Assembly: GCA_017935365.1 (NCBI GenBank) | Contig: JAGBHT010000037.1 | Coordinates: 21,055-85,054, forward strand | Length of the DNA: 64,000 nt | Direction of reading: 5' to 3' | From: Ruminiclostridium sp. | GTDB taxonomy: Bacteria > Bacillota > Clostridia > Oscillospirales > Ruminococcaceae | Shown: positions 16,579 through 25,931 of the stretch, piece after piece | Position numbering within the stretch: the first letter of the stretch is position 1 | Layout: every line of letters begins with the position of its first letter | The notes under the pieces: model-generated | The model's input: only the letters and a program-made list of their open reading frames with translations | What the model was told of the DNA's origin: nothing | The model's database searches: none | Made by a program: the position numbers and the translations under genes

Positions 16579-17493
16579 ATGAAAAAGATTTTATCATTAA
16601 TACTTACAGCGGCTCTTGCAGGCGCAACACTTACAGCGTGCAGCTCAAACGGCACAAGCTCAACAGCATCTTCCAACGACGCTTCATCGGCAGATGCAAC
16701 ATCATCAACATCAAGCGCAACTGAAAGCTCGGCAGACAACACAGCAGATACAGACAAGGTTATCAAGATCGGTGCAACAGCAACACCCCACGGCGAAATC
16801 CTTGAATTCGTAAAGGACAAGCTTGCTAAGGACGGCTATGACCTCCAGATCACAATATATGATGACTATGTACTGCCCAACAACGCAGTAGCAAGCGGCG
16901 AACTTGACGCTAACTACCATCAGCACACACCTTACCTCAACAACTACAACGAGAAGAACGGTACAGATTTAGTACCTGCCGCACTTATCCACTATGAGCC
17001 TTTCGGTCTTTACGGTAACGGCGTTGAAAAGATCGCTGATATCAAGGAAGGCGCTTCGATCGTAATCCCCGCCGATGACAGCAACGAAACAAGAGCACTT
17101 CTTCTTTTACAGCAGGAAGGTCTTATCGATCTCCCCGAGGGCGCAAACGCTAAGGACGGTGTTACAACACTTGACATCAAGGACGACCACGGCTACAAGA
17201 TAACAACAGTTCAGGCTGATACGGTTGCCGCTCAGTTTGCAAACAGCGACGCAGGTTCTTTAGCAGTAATCAACGGTAACTATGCTCTCGCCGCAGGTCT
17301 TGACATAAGCAAGGCTCTCGCAGTTGAAGACGCTTCAGGTGATGCGGCTCAGACATACGCTAACATAGTAGCAGTTAAGAGCGGTAACGAAAATCTCCCC
17401 AAGATCCAGGCTCTTATCAATGCTCTTAAGTCTGATGACGTAAAGAACTTCATCAACGAAAAGTACAACGGCGCAGTTGTAGCGATCTTCTGA
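16579..17493 (+). CDS. metQ: Methionine-binding lipoprotein MetQ
   Basis: The 304-residue lipoprotein has signal MKKILSLILTAALAGATLTAC (lipidated Cys at 21), a long Ser/Thr/Ala linker to about 60, then an NlpA-type binding domain: IKIGATATPHGEILEFVKD, and a region containing NYHQHTPYLNNYN that is highly characteristic of MetQ. It captures methionine outside the membrane and delivers it to MetI. A bidirectional terminator follows. The 192-base gap after metI, with a micro-ORF and hairpins, may allow expression different from metNI. Start ATG at 16579 with GGAGAATTAAC upstream. Confidence 0.95.
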   Translation: MKKILSLILTAALAGATLTACSSNGTSSTASSNDASSADATSSTSSATESSADNTADTDKVIKIGATATPHGEILEFVKDKLAKDGYDLQITIYDDYVLPNNAVASGELDANYHQHTPYLNNYNEKNGTDLVPAALIHYEPFGLYGNGVEKIADIKEGASIVIPADDSNETRALLLLQQEGLIDLPEGANAKDGVTTLDIKDDHGYKITTVQADTVAAQFANSDAGSLAVINGNYALAAGLDISKALAVEDASGDAAQTYANIVAVKSGNENLPKIQALINALKSDDVKNFINEKYNGAVVAIF

Positions 17494-17544
17494 TCGGCTT
17501 GAAACAAGCAGATAACAACATTTTTCTTCAACGGTAAGTAATAT

Positions 17545-17584
17545 AAAACGGACGGCTGTCGGTAAAACGACAGCCGTCCGTTTT
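17545..17584. terminator. Bidirectional terminator between metQ and the germination operon
   Basis: CGGACGGCTGTCG (17549-17561) pairs with CGACAGCCGTCCG (17568-17580). AAAA on the left and TTTT on the right serve both converging transcripts. Confidence 0.92.
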
Positions 17585-17585
17585 G

Positions 17586-18794
17586 TCATGCCGTATTAAG
17601 TCCGAGTGAGAATATATCGATAGCAACGCTTACATTATAATCGCTGTCTGCAATTATCTCACCTATCCTGTCCTTGTTTTCGGTATAGAATTTATTACAG
17701 CATCTGCAAAGAGTGTTTTCAAGCCCGAACACATCACACCCCTTGCCTGCAACCGGTATGACCGAATCTTTTATCATGCGCCGCAGTTCGTTTTCGGCGG
17801 CTTTCGTTACAACGTTCACAGCGTCCGGATCGCCCTCTTTGATGTTACCGCGCGAACCTATTTTTCCCGACGCTTTGAGCGAAATATCAAAAGTGACCTT
17901 GCCGTCTTTTTCCTTTGCGGTCACACTTCGCGTTATATCATTAAGCGTAATACTCGGCTTTGCGTACTTTTCAAGCGGTACGGTGAACGAATACTCGGAA
18001 GGGCGTCCCGTCATAAAAAACACCGCTGTAGATGTGTCGGCGTTTACCTGTGACAGTTCCACACCGTCTTTGAATATCACTCCGCCATCAAGGATAATAG
18101 TTGTTTCTCCGTCCTCGCTCTGCTCTTCTCCGCCGCTCTTGCCGCTGTCGTCGCCTTCTTTAGGTATAGTAACATCGGTTTTGAGCTCCGCGGTTTTAAG
18201 TAGCGGCAGAAACGCGCTTCTTGTACCTGTACACAGAATTGTCATTACCCTGTAAGGGTAGCTGTAAACGCATCTTCCCTCGCTTGCCGCATTTCTGATA
18301 AGATCGGACAATCTCTGTGATGAGGTCGAGCCCTCTTTGAAGCGGATATCAAGCAGTTCTTCGGCGGTGTTTTCCGCTGCGGCTACATACGCCTGCGGGT
18401 GTGAGTGGAAATTGCCTATAAAAAATTCAATCGTCTGCTCAAGGTCATATTTTCTCAGCTCCCTGCCGATTATTATCAGCCTGTTTTCGCTGAGAAGCAG
18501 GTCCTTTCCGGTTAGCAACGATGCGTTTTTAGCCGCCGAAAACACATTATCCCCCTCGCCTACGCTCTTGAGCACGTTGTCCTGCGTTTTGTCGATCTGA
18601 TTCTGTCCACCCTCGCTCGACTGATTAAAATACTGCATACTTATACGGTAAACTTTCCTGTCCGGCAGGTAGTCAATTCCTATCGCCTGCACTATTGCTC
18701 TGTCGGCAAGATCGACATAATTGACACAGCCGCACAGACTTAGTGTAAACACGGCAAGCACAGCCACTGCCGCAGTCCTAAATATTTTCATCAT
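17586..18794 (-). CDS. Spore germination lipoprotein, Ger(x)C family (GerAC-like)
   Basis: The 402-residue protein has a lipoprotein signal ending LSLCGC (Cys about 22), followed by YVDLADRAIVQAIGIDYL, the characteristic start of Ger(x)C proteins. An insertion rich in Asp/Glu/Gly/Ser (about residues 200-220) separates the N-terminal and C-terminal domains. The C subunit is anchored to the outer face of the spore inner membrane and works with A and B subunits as a nutrient germinant receptor. It overlaps the B-subunit gene by 17 bases. Third gene of the operon; the identity of the germinant is unknown. Confidence 0.93.
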   Translation of the reverse strand: MMKIFRTAAVAVLAVFTLSLCGCVNYVDLADRAIVQAIGIDYLPDRKVYRISMQYFNQSSEGGQNQIDKTQDNVLKSVGEGDNVFSAAKNASLLTGKDLLLSENRLIIIGRELRKYDLEQTIEFFIGNFHSHPQAYVAAAENTAEELLDIRFKEGSTSSQRLSDLIRNAASEGRCVYSYPYRVMTILCTGTRSAFLPLLKTAELKTDVTIPKEGDDSGKSGGEEQSEDGETTIILDGGVIFKDGVELSQVNADTSTAVFFMTGRPSEYSFTVPLEKYAKPSITLNDITRSVTAKEKDGKVTFDISLKASGKIGSRGNIKEGDPDAVNVVTKAAENELRRMIKDSVIPVAGKGCDVFGLENTLCRCCNKFYTENKDRIGEIIADSDYNVSVAIDIFSLGLNTA

Positions 18795-19866
18795 TCTTTT
18801 TCACCCTCCTGCTTTGCTTTTTCCTGCCTGCCGCAAGGACTATAAGCGGAACAACTACACCGCCGAGCAATATGTGTATTCCGCTGTTCATAACATCAGT
18901 CATTCTGTCGTATATGCCTGCGTCGCTTCCGAGAATTATACAAAGCATAAAAACAAGAAATCCGGTTACCGTAAGCGCAAGCTTTGTGCGGGGCTTTTTA
19001 CTGCAAACGGCATAAATTCTGCCGATGCAATAAATAAGCAGTGCGGTTTTTATTATTCCGCACATCAGCCAGACTATGGCGTCTATGCCGTCAAGCCGCT
19101 GAAACAGCACAATATCAGACAATGACGCGATGATATAAAGCGGATATTCGACCTTGCTCATATAAGGACCGAGTATCAGGTTATACAGCAGATTGAGAAG
19201 CTCCAGCAGAATAAGAAGTATCGGGAGGTAATAAAGTACCGTCCTGTGCGGCTTTCTGCGCAGTTCATCGGTAATTACGGCAAATATCAGTATCTCGCTG
19301 TTCATACTTATCTCGGAGATAAGGCTTTTGAAGAAGTACGTACGATCGTTTGCAAGAGAAAAATAAAGGTGATCCGGCTCTGTCTTGTCCCACATTGTAA
19401 CACCTATAAGGAATATCAGCAAACCGAATATGACCGCCGCAAAGACAGAACTTCTTGTAACGGCGCTCAGTCCCTTTGCCGCACCGTATACCGCCGCCGC
19501 AGTTATCCCAGCTATCCCCGATACGGTTACGATATTGTTGAGAAGCGTGTCCGTGACATAATGTTGTAAGCTCAGCACCGTCTGTACGGCAGTCATCGTA
19601 AGCAGAACAGACATAATAACGCCTGCCGTTATTCCGAATGCTTTATTTCTGCGCATTGTGGCTGTTATCACACTGTCACCCCTGAATTTAAGCGTTACGG
19701 CTATAACAGGCAGATAAAGCAGTGCAACAACCAGCTTTGCAAGTAATATCACTATAAATCTGTCAGTGCCGTACCTGAACATTTCTCCGGGGATAGTCGT
19801 CATTTCTGCCGACAATCTGCACGCAAGAAAGGCGATAACAAGCTGTCTGTTACTTATTCTGCTCAT
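18778..19866 (-). CDS. Spore germination receptor B subunit (GerAB/endospore amino-acid permease family)
   Basis: The 362-residue protein is almost wholly hydrophobic with about ten predicted helices. It opens MSRISNRQLVIAFLACRLSA, matching the Spore_permease family, relatives of amino-acid transporters. The B subunit is thought to recognise the germinant in the spore inner membrane. It overlaps the A-subunit end by 17 bases and the C-subunit start by 17 bases, so the three are translationally coupled in the order A-B-C. Compared with typical GerAB (about 365 residues) the length is normal. Confidence 0.92.
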   Translation of the reverse strand: MSRISNRQLVIAFLACRLSAEMTTIPGEMFRYGTDRFIVILLAKLVVALLYLPVIAVTLKFRGDSVITATMRRNKAFGITAGVIMSVLLTMTAVQTVLSLQHYVTDTLLNNIVTVSGIAGITAAAVYGAAKGLSAVTRSSVFAAVIFGLLIFLIGVTMWDKTEPDHLYFSLANDRTYFFKSLISEISMNSEILIFAVITDELRRKPHRTVLYYLPILLILLELLNLLYNLILGPYMSKVEYPLYIIASLSDIVLFQRLDGIDAIVWLMCGIIKTALLIYCIGRIYAVCSKKPRTKLALTVTGFLVFMLCIILGSDAGIYDRMTDVMNSGIHILLGGVVVPLIVLAAGRKKQSRRVKKNDENI

Positions 19867-21406
19867 CCCTCATCGTCCTTTCACTGCTGTGTCTGCTCTT
19901 AGCCTTGCCCGATAACTGTTGTACGGTCATATCCGAACCCGAAAGCTTCTTCCAGCTTGCTCTGAAAAAAGTATCACGCATAATGCTTTTAAGCGTTATC
20001 GGAGCGAACGGTGCGGTATACGGAACGCCGTATGCGTTTTTCGAGCAGATCCTGAAGAATATAACCACGCCGAACACCGTTATTCCGAACAGCCCCAGCA
20101 CACCGCCTGCGACAATAAACGCAAGCCTCAGTATCATACAACTGTCGTATAAGTCCGAAACCGCAAAAGAACATAATCCGGTGGCGGCGATTATCAGCAC
20201 GACAGGCGCGCTCATAAGTCCTGCCGAAACGGATATCTCGCCTATTACAAGTCCGCCGACAATACTCACCGCATGGCCTACACTTCTCGGCAGTCTGAGC
20301 CCTGCCTCACGCATTATCTCATACAGAATATACATTATCAGGCACTCGCCGAAAACCGGGTAAGCCGTGGTCTGAACCGATGAATAGATATTCAGCAGAA
20401 GCGCCGAACGGAACATTTCAGGGTGAAAGTTGCACAGCGCAACATAAAGTCCCGGAAGTACAGCAGACGCTATAAACGCAAAGAATCTTATAGTACGCAG
20501 AAACGCCGAAAAGTACGGTTTTTGCGTATAATCGTCCATTGTTACAAAGTTCTCTGCAAAAAGGCTCGGCAGAATAAGCGCAAACGGCGTGCCGTCCACA
20601 ATTATTCCTACTCTGCCCTCATAAAGCTTGGATGTGAACACGTCGGGTCGCTCGGTGACGGATATCTGAGAAAACAGTGTAGTTCCGCCCGGCTCTAAAA
20701 AGCTTTGCAGATACTCACTGCTGACTATCGTATTAAGTGGGATATTCCTGAGCTTGTCGATAACGGCGTTTACCGTGTTAACATCAGCTTTGTCGGTAAG
20801 GTAGCATACCGATACATCTGTATTACTGCGGTCGCCTATCGTCATCATAACGGTTTTAAGCGTGGGGGATTTCATACGGCGGCGGACCATAGACACATTT
20901 GTCCTTACCACTTCTATAAAGCCCTCACGGGAAGCCCTGAGGTTCATATGGGTCGACGGCTCATCTATACTTCTGTGCGAATAGCCCTGTATGCCTATCG
21001 CTATGCCGAATGAAGCGCCGTTGCACAGCAGGACGGCAAAACCCGACATTATATTGAGGCAGAGTGTGCCGACATCATATACCTGCTTTTGTTCTTCTGC
21101 TATCGGCATATCGGCGCATACCGCACAGAAGAACTCATTATCATCGGCTATTTTGGGCGGCGATGATACAAGAGGGCGGAAGATAAGATTCGCAAGATCA
21201 GCCTTGCCTATCATTCCCTCGCAGGTGACTACCGCCATTCTGTGACCGCCTGCGGTAAAATATTTGATTATAAGGTCCGAGCTGTTGTTCATAAGCGCCC
21301 TTACAGCACAGCAGTTTTCATCAAGGCTTGATGAAAGGCTTGTGTCCGAGTTACTCACAGGCTCGGTGTTCTTTTCGGAAAAATCCGGCTTTTTTATATT
21401 GCTCAT
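19850..21406 (-). CDS. Spore germination receptor A subunit (GerAA family)
   Basis: From ATG 21406 the protein has 518 residues. The N-terminal half is soluble (two-lobe domain with DPSTHMNLRASREGF-like motif at about 160-175, read here as EPSTHMNLRASREGF), which is diagnostic of GerA/SpoVAF proteins. The C-terminal half has about five membrane helices ending near residue 480, then a basic Ser-rich tail. It is the largest subunit of the nutrient germinant receptor and likely forms the ion-conducting core. The start at 21406 has GAGGACTT upstream; an in-frame ATG at 21421 lacks a ribosome site. First gene of the operon. Indicates a spore-forming ancestry. Confidence 0.93.
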   Translation of the reverse strand: MSNIKKPDFSEKNTEPVSNSDTSLSSSLDENCCAVRALMNNSSDLIIKYFTAGGHRMAVVTCEGMIGKADLANLIFRPLVSSPPKIADDNEFFCAVCADMPIAEEQKQVYDVGTLCLNIMSGFAVLLCNGASFGIAIGIQGYSHRSIDEPSTHMNLRASREGFIEVVRTNVSMVRRRMKSPTLKTVMMTIGDRSNTDVSVCYLTDKADVNTVNAVIDKLRNIPLNTIVSSEYLQSFLEPGGTTLFSQISVTERPDVFTSKLYEGRVGIIVDGTPFALILPSLFAENFVTMDDYTQKPYFSAFLRTIRFFAFIASAVLPGLYVALCNFHPEMFRSALLLNIYSSVQTTAYPVFGECLIMYILYEIMREAGLRLPRSVGHAVSIVGGLVIGEISVSAGLMSAPVVLIIAATGLCSFAVSDLYDSCMILRLAFIVAGGVLGLFGITVFGVVIFFRICSKNAYGVPYTAPFAPITLKSIMRDTFFRASWKKLSGSDMTVQQLSGKAKSRHSSERTMRDEQNK

Positions 21407-21495
21407 TCCAAGTCCTCGCATAATAAAAAATTATCAGTAAATAATAGCGTTGAAATAAAAATCTATCAATTATCTTTCCCGACTATGGAGGCAAT

Positions 21496-22212
21496 ATGCT
21501 GATAATAATTATTCGTTCGGTACTTTTATACATTCTTATAGTGTTTGCACTGAGACTTATGGGCAAGAAGCAACTGGCACAGCTCCAACCGTCCGAGCTC
21601 GTTACTACCATACTTATCTCAAACATTGCAACACTTTCGCTTGAAGATTCGACCGTACCTATGATATACGGTGTTATACCGATACTGATGATAGTTTGTC
21701 TGGACGTATTCATGTCGTTCATTATGCTCAAAAGTTCACGCTTCCGCCGTCTTGTCACAGGAACACCGCAGATAATCATCACAAACGGCGTGATCGACCG
21801 CAGAGTGATGAAGCACCTGCGCTACAGTGTTGACGAGCTGATGGAAGCTATGCGTGAGTGCATGATATTTGACATTTCACAGGTGCAGTATGCTATAGTC
21901 GAAACCACAGGCAAGATCAACTTCTATCAGAAAAGCTGTTACAGAAATGTTGAAAACGGCGATATGGATATAAAAGTTCAGAATTGCGATCCTCCCTGCC
22001 TGCTTATCAAGGACGGCGATATCAATTATCCCGGACTGCGGCGCTGGAACGGCGACGAAAATAAACTGCGCGGTATGATAAAGGAAATGGGACTTGATAT
22101 AAAGGATATATTCCTGCTTACAGACAGCGTGGATAAAGGCGTTTACACCGTGCTTAAATCCGACAGCGAAAGCGGTACAAAGTCAATATGCAGACCTGAG
22201 GAGAAAAAGTAA
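21496..22212 (+). CDS. DUF421 (YetF-like) membrane protein
   Basis: The 238-residue protein starts MLIIIIRSVLLYILIVFALR and has three N-terminal helices. Then comes the conserved DUF421 soluble module: LMGKKQLAQLQPSELVTTILISN, and later the VDELMEAMRECMIFDISQVQYAIVE segment. YetF-family proteins occur in spore-formers and are of uncertain function; one family member influences germination-related lipid traits, but I infer nothing firm. It overlaps the next gene by one base (TAATG), a coupled pair common in clostridia. Divergent from the gerA operon across 90 bases. SD GGAGG precedes ATG 21496. Confidence 0.88.
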   Translation: MLIIIIRSVLLYILIVFALRLMGKKQLAQLQPSELVTTILISNIATLSLEDSTVPMIYGVIPILMIVCLDVFMSFIMLKSSRFRRLVTGTPQIIITNGVIDRRVMKHLRYSVDELMEAMRECMIFDISQVQYAIVETTGKINFYQKSCYRNVENGDMDIKVQNCDPPCLLIKDGDINYPGLRRWNGDENKLRGMIKEMGLDIKDIFLLTDSVDKGVYTVLKSDSESGTKSICRPEEKK

Positions 22213-22589
22213 TGGGAAGAATGGTAACTTGTGCCGCCATAGTAGCGGCAATGATAGCGTTTGCAATATTCGGATACAACTATTACGATACGCGCGCCAA
22301 AGAAATATATACGACCGCAGACGAAATAACACAAGCTATAGATAATGATGACACAAAAAAAGCCGCCGAAAAGGCGACTTATGCCGAGGATATCTGGCGC
22401 GGACTTTCTCAGGATACTATCTTTGTAGAGGATACCGAATGCGATAACGAGATAGCTATGTGCCTGTCACGCATAAGAGTATTTGCCGAGAGCGGAGAGC
22501 AAGATATCTACTCTGAATGCGCTGTACTGAAAAGGCTTATAGAGCTTTATATAACACGACAGCAGATAACGCTTTCAAGTGTGCTGTAA
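22212..22589 (+). CDS. DUF4363-like small membrane-anchored protein
   Basis: The 125-residue protein has one N-terminal helix (MVTCAAIVAAMIAFAIFGYN) and a charged helical remainder. This size and the position directly after a DUF421 gene match the DUF4363 family. Function unknown; co-occurrence suggests that it works with the YetF-like protein at the membrane. The stop is followed closely by a bidirectional terminator. AGGAGAAAAAGT precedes the ATG. Confidence 0.7.
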   Translation: MGRMVTCAAIVAAMIAFAIFGYNYYDTRAKEIYTTADEITQAIDNDDTKKAAEKATYAEDIWRGLSQDTIFVEDTECDNEIAMCLSRIRVFAESGEQDIYSECAVLKRLIELYITRQQITLSSVL

Positions 22590-22594
22590 TATAC

Positions 22595-22634
22595 AAAAAT
22601 GCCGACGGTAAAATACCGTCGGCATAATTTTTAA
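22595..22634. terminator. Bidirectional terminator
   Basis: ATGCCGACGGTA (22599-22610) pairs with TACCGTCGGCAT (22614-22625), with A-rich and T-rich flanks; ends the DUF421 pair and the converging binding-protein gene. Confidence 0.9.
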
Positions 22635-22649
22635 ATCGATTATCTAAGC

Positions 22650-24161
22650 TCAGGAAACAGTAGCGTTGAGCTCCTTGATTCTTGCTTCGATAACACCTCT
22701 GTTCTCTTCACGAACAGTTGCAAATGAGCTACCGCCCATTACAACGTCTGATGTAAGGTGACCTACAGGGTTCTCACCTGTTGAAGAGTCAGCAATATCA
22801 GCACCGATACCGTTCTTGAACTCGAATACTGCTGAGAATGTTTCGGGATTCTTCAGAACGTCAAGTCTGTCGAGCAGCGTGTCTGTCCAGTCAAATTCAT
22901 CGATCGACTGCTGTCTGCCTGCCTTCTTTACATCTTCATCCTTGTAAGCTAAGAGGTTTGCATAGATCCATGCCTTGTATCCGTCAGCGTTCTTAGAACC
23001 TGCAACGAACATAAATGCATCCTGCTTCATTTCCTGATAATATGTATCAGCACCGTCCATCTTGGGGAAAGGAACGAAATTGATCTCGTCGTCGTCCCAC
23101 TTCTGCTTTTTCTTGTAAAGTCTCCAGGTTTCCTCGTATCTCCATGTACCGTCTTCAAGGAAGAGTGTGTTACCGTTTACCCACTCAGGATAGCTGGGAG
23201 CCCAGTTGTTTTCAATCTCTCTGGGGTAACGGAGCTGTTCCTGTGTATCATCGAATGTACGGAGCATATCCATGCACTTTTCGATATTTGCATCGTTGAG
23301 GTTGCTTACAAGCTTACCGTTCTCAAGACCGATAAGGGGCTTACCTGTTGTAGCGATGAATGCGTGGTCAAGTCCGTAACCGTCAAATGCATACTTAGCA
23401 TTGTCGGGATCTGTGAACTTTCTTGCCATCTCTATGCACTTTGACCATGTCCATTCGCCTTTTTCAAAGAGCTCCCAGGGATCGTCAAAGCCGTTCTCTT
23501 CAATTATAGACTTTCTGTACCAGAGAAGTGTTGCGGGATTAACGTCAACAATAGGTGTATAAACCTTACCGCCCCAGTTGAACATATCTATAATGCTCTT
23601 ATAGTCTGCCCAGTCGTCTGTAGTAGTATCAATAACACCGTCGATAGGCTGGAACAGGTTCTGATAAATACCGTAAGGATAGTTTGATGTCTCAAAGGGG
23701 AATGTATCGGGTGAGTCATCTGACTGTACAAGTCTTGCAAGGTCAACATATCTGTTTGCATAGCTTGATACTCTTACATTTACGAATACGTTTTCGTCTG
23801 CTACACTCTCATAGCCCTCGGGCTTATTCTTGGGTGTGCCGTACATTGACTTGAAGAGCTCTACTGAAGGAGCTGCCTCCTGAATGTCGTACCATGCCAT
23901 AAACTTGAGCTTGGTGTCAACCTTGATGTTCTTGTAGTCCTCTGCTACTGAAACGTTGTCAATTGCACTCTTTACATCTTCATTTGAAGACATTATCTTC
24001 TGGCTGCCTGTAGCTGTTGTGCTCTCTGCTGAAGAGTCAGCACCGCCGGTTGTTCCGCCGCTTGTTGCTGTGCTGCTGCCTGAACAACCTGTGAACGCTG
24101 TAGCGCCCATTACCAGAGCAAGAGCTGCTGCTGAAATCTTTTTGGTCGTTTTTTTCATCAT
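22650..24161 (-). CDS. Extracellular solute-binding lipoprotein, saccharide type (paralog 1)
   Basis: The 503-residue protein has a lipoprotein signal ending ATAFTGC (Cys about 25), a Ser/Thr/Gly-rich linker to about 50 and then a family-1-like solute-binding fold with many Trp/Tyr (FMAWYDIQEAAPSVELFKSM, NFVPFPKMDG, WIYANLLAY). It is very similar to the protein at 29032-30528 and more distantly to those at 31006 and 32579. Such proteins usually deliver oligosaccharides to a MalFG-type permease, but no permease or ATPase gene is in the window. Probable glycan receptor at the cell surface. Start ATG 24161 after AGGAGGTAAATG. Confidence 0.85.
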   Translation of the reverse strand: MMKKTTKKISAAALALVMGATAFTGCSGSSTATSGGTTGGADSSAESTTATGSQKIMSSNEDVKSAIDNVSVAEDYKNIKVDTKLKFMAWYDIQEAAPSVELFKSMYGTPKNKPEGYESVADENVFVNVRVSSYANRYVDLARLVQSDDSPDTFPFETSNYPYGIYQNLFQPIDGVIDTTTDDWADYKSIIDMFNWGGKVYTPIVDVNPATLLWYRKSIIEENGFDDPWELFEKGEWTWSKCIEMARKFTDPDNAKYAFDGYGLDHAFIATTGKPLIGLENGKLVSNLNDANIEKCMDMLRTFDDTQEQLRYPREIENNWAPSYPEWVNGNTLFLEDGTWRYEETWRLYKKKQKWDDDEINFVPFPKMDGADTYYQEMKQDAFMFVAGSKNADGYKAWIYANLLAYKDEDVKKAGRQQSIDEFDWTDTLLDRLDVLKNPETFSAVFEFKNGIGADIADSSTGENPVGHLTSDVVMGGSSFATVREENRGVIEARIKELNATVS

Positions 24162-24206
24162 TTACCTCCTGTACGGCTATACACACTGCCGCTTATTTGC
24201 TCTATT

Positions 24207-24235
24207 ATTATAACAAATTTCCGCTTGTCATTCAA
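24207..24235 (-). promoter_or_regulatory. Promoter of binding-protein paralog 1
   Basis: Minus-strand TTGAAT (24230-24235), 17-base spacer, TATAAT (24207-24212). Confidence 0.7.
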
Positions 24236-24322
24236 CCATTAGTTAATCCAAACTTGAAAAATATTTTTGTTTAATTACAACAACGAATTTTGTGTTTTCA
24301 CAGTATTTACACAAAATTTAAG

Positions 24323-24769
24323 TTAATTACCTTTATACATCTGAGAATAACCCAATTCCGTAAACCCGTTTCTTGCGTAAAGCTTAGCCGCTCTTTCGTT
24401 ATCCGGCTCAGTCTCAAGCCTTATTCTTGCGGCGTCGGAGTATTCTTTTTCCATAAACTTAAAGAACTCTCCCGTAATGCCATTACAACGGTACTGCGGC
24501 TTTACATATATCTCGTCAAGCCATACGACCATACCGCCTGCCTCGTTTGAATAAGTCAGGGCAAGCAGGGCAAAACCGTATATTTCTTTTTTATCGTCAC
24601 TGCGGAACATAAAGCATACCGCATACGGCGAACCTTCCATCAGCACATTGAATGTAAGCTTATGGTTTTCATCGGGTATAGGGTGAAGCACCGCAGGAGA
24701 ATGATAGAAATCGTGCTCCATAGTGAGAAACTCTTCCCTGTCGTCTTTTCTTATCTTGTCAAATATCAT
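24323..24769 (-). CDS. GNAT-family N-acetyltransferase
   Basis: The 148-residue protein follows the GNAT fold: the central strand and acetyl-CoA loop read VVWLDEIYVKPQYRCNGITGEFFKFMEKEY (about 81-110, a Q/RxxGxG/A-like loop as QYRCNGIT), and the C-terminal motif reads NERAAKLYARNGFTELGY. Acetyl-CoA is the likely cofactor; the acceptor (small molecule or protein amine) cannot be told. It starts 13 bases downstream of the end of the exchanger gene on the same strand and may be co-transcribed. Confidence 0.88.
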   Translation of the reverse strand: MIFDKIRKDDREEFLTMEHDFYHSPAVLHPIPDENHKLTFNVLMEGSPYAVCFMFRSDDKKEIYGFALLALTYSNEAGGMVVWLDEIYVKPQYRCNGITGEFFKFMEKEYSDAARIRLETEPDNERAAKLYARNGFTELGYSQMYKGN

Positions 24770-24782
24770 ATTATATCACCTG

Positions 24783-25826
24783 TCACGCAAGTCCGAGCGG
24801 ATTTATAAACAGATATGCGAAATATCCTGCATACGCAACCAGCATAATTATACCGCCGACCCTTGTAAGCTCTTTTTTACGCAGAACAAGCAGTCCGAGA
24901 AGTACAGCCGCCGCAATTGCAACTACAGTATCAATAATAAACGCGTCACCGTAAGGCAGAATGCTCGGAGAGAATACGGACGCCAGACCGACAACGAACA
25001 GGATATTGAAAATGTTACTGCCTATTATGTTACCGATAGCAATGTCGGATTTTTTCTTGAGGGACGCTGTTATGCAGGTGATAAGTTCGGGAAGTGATGT
25101 ACCGAATGCTACAACAGTCAGTGAGATCGTTCTGTCGTCAACTCCGATGACCTGAGCTATGCTCTTTGCAGATGAAACCGTAAGGTCACTGCCGATCACT
25201 ATGCTGACAAGTCCTACAAGAGTTATCAGTATCAGTATCGGTAACTTGTCCTTGTCGGTAAGCTCCGGCACTTCTTCTGCCGAGCTGTCGTCGCCCTTCT
25301 TGTAAAGGTAGAACAGATAGCCTAAGAATGCCGCAAAAAGTACCAGCATGATAGCGCCGTCTATCTTGTCAAGTCCTCCGCCTATCCAGCCGAGCAGCAG
25401 TAATACGGCTGTAATGAATACAACAAACGGTATCTCGAATTTAAGCGTGTTCGGCTTTATCTTAAGGTTTGTTATCACTGCGCTGACGCCAAGTATCAGC
25501 AGTATGTTCATAATATTACTGCCCACCACGTTACCTATCGAAATAGCCGCCGCATCCTGAAATGCCGCACTTATACTGATAGCCGCCTCAGGCGCAGAAG
25601 TTCCCATCGCCACTATCGTAAGACCTATTACTATCTGCGGGATTTTAAATTTAGCCGCAATTTTTGACGCACCTTCAACAAACAGATCCGCACCCTTTAT
25701 CAGCATAGCGAATCCCACTATCAGCACGCCGAGCGAGCATATAACATTTGCATTGATGTTCACTCCGACCATATTCATAACATACAGTGCAGCGCCTATC
25801 ACAAGAGCAATTATCGCAATTAACAT
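24783..25826 (-). CDS. CaCA-family sodium/calcium exchanger (YrbG-like)
   Basis: The 347-residue protein has about ten helices in two homologous halves. The alpha-repeat motifs are GTSAPEAAISISAAF (first half) and GTSLPELITCITASLKK (second half), each with the acidic residue that coordinates cation, and each followed by IGNVVGSNIMNI / IGNIIGSNIFNI. These are diagnostic of the Na_Ca_ex family. A charged cytosolic loop (about 180-195) joins the halves. It probably exports Ca2+ against Na+ or H+. Start MLIAIIALVIGAAL at 25826. Confidence 0.93.
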   Translation of the reverse strand: MLIAIIALVIGAALYVMNMVGVNINANVICSLGVLIVGFAMLIKGADLFVEGASKIAAKFKIPQIVIGLTIVAMGTSAPEAAISISAAFQDAAAISIGNVVGSNIMNILLILGVSAVITNLKIKPNTLKFEIPFVVFITAVLLLLGWIGGGLDKIDGAIMLVLFAAFLGYLFYLYKKGDDSSAEEVPELTDKDKLPILILITLVGLVSIVIGSDLTVSSAKSIAQVIGVDDRTISLTVVAFGTSLPELITCITASLKKKSDIAIGNIIGSNIFNILFVVGLASVFSPSILPYGDAFIIDTVVAIAAAVLLGLLVLRKKELTRVGGIIMLVAYAGYFAYLFINPLGLA

Positions 25827-25877
25827 TTTCTGTCCTCTTTCTCTGTTAACACATTAAATTTTTCGGTTACACGAATG

Positions 25878-25912
25878 ACGGGCAGTGACGTTTCATAGAA
25901 GCGACTGCCCGT
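25878..25912 (-). terminator. Hairpin downstream of glgA
   Basis: ACGGGCAGT (25878-25886) pairs with ACTGCCCGT (25904-25912). No good T-run follows on the minus strand, so termination is uncertain. Confidence 0.5.
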
Positions 25913-25931
25913 ACATATTGATTTTTATCGC

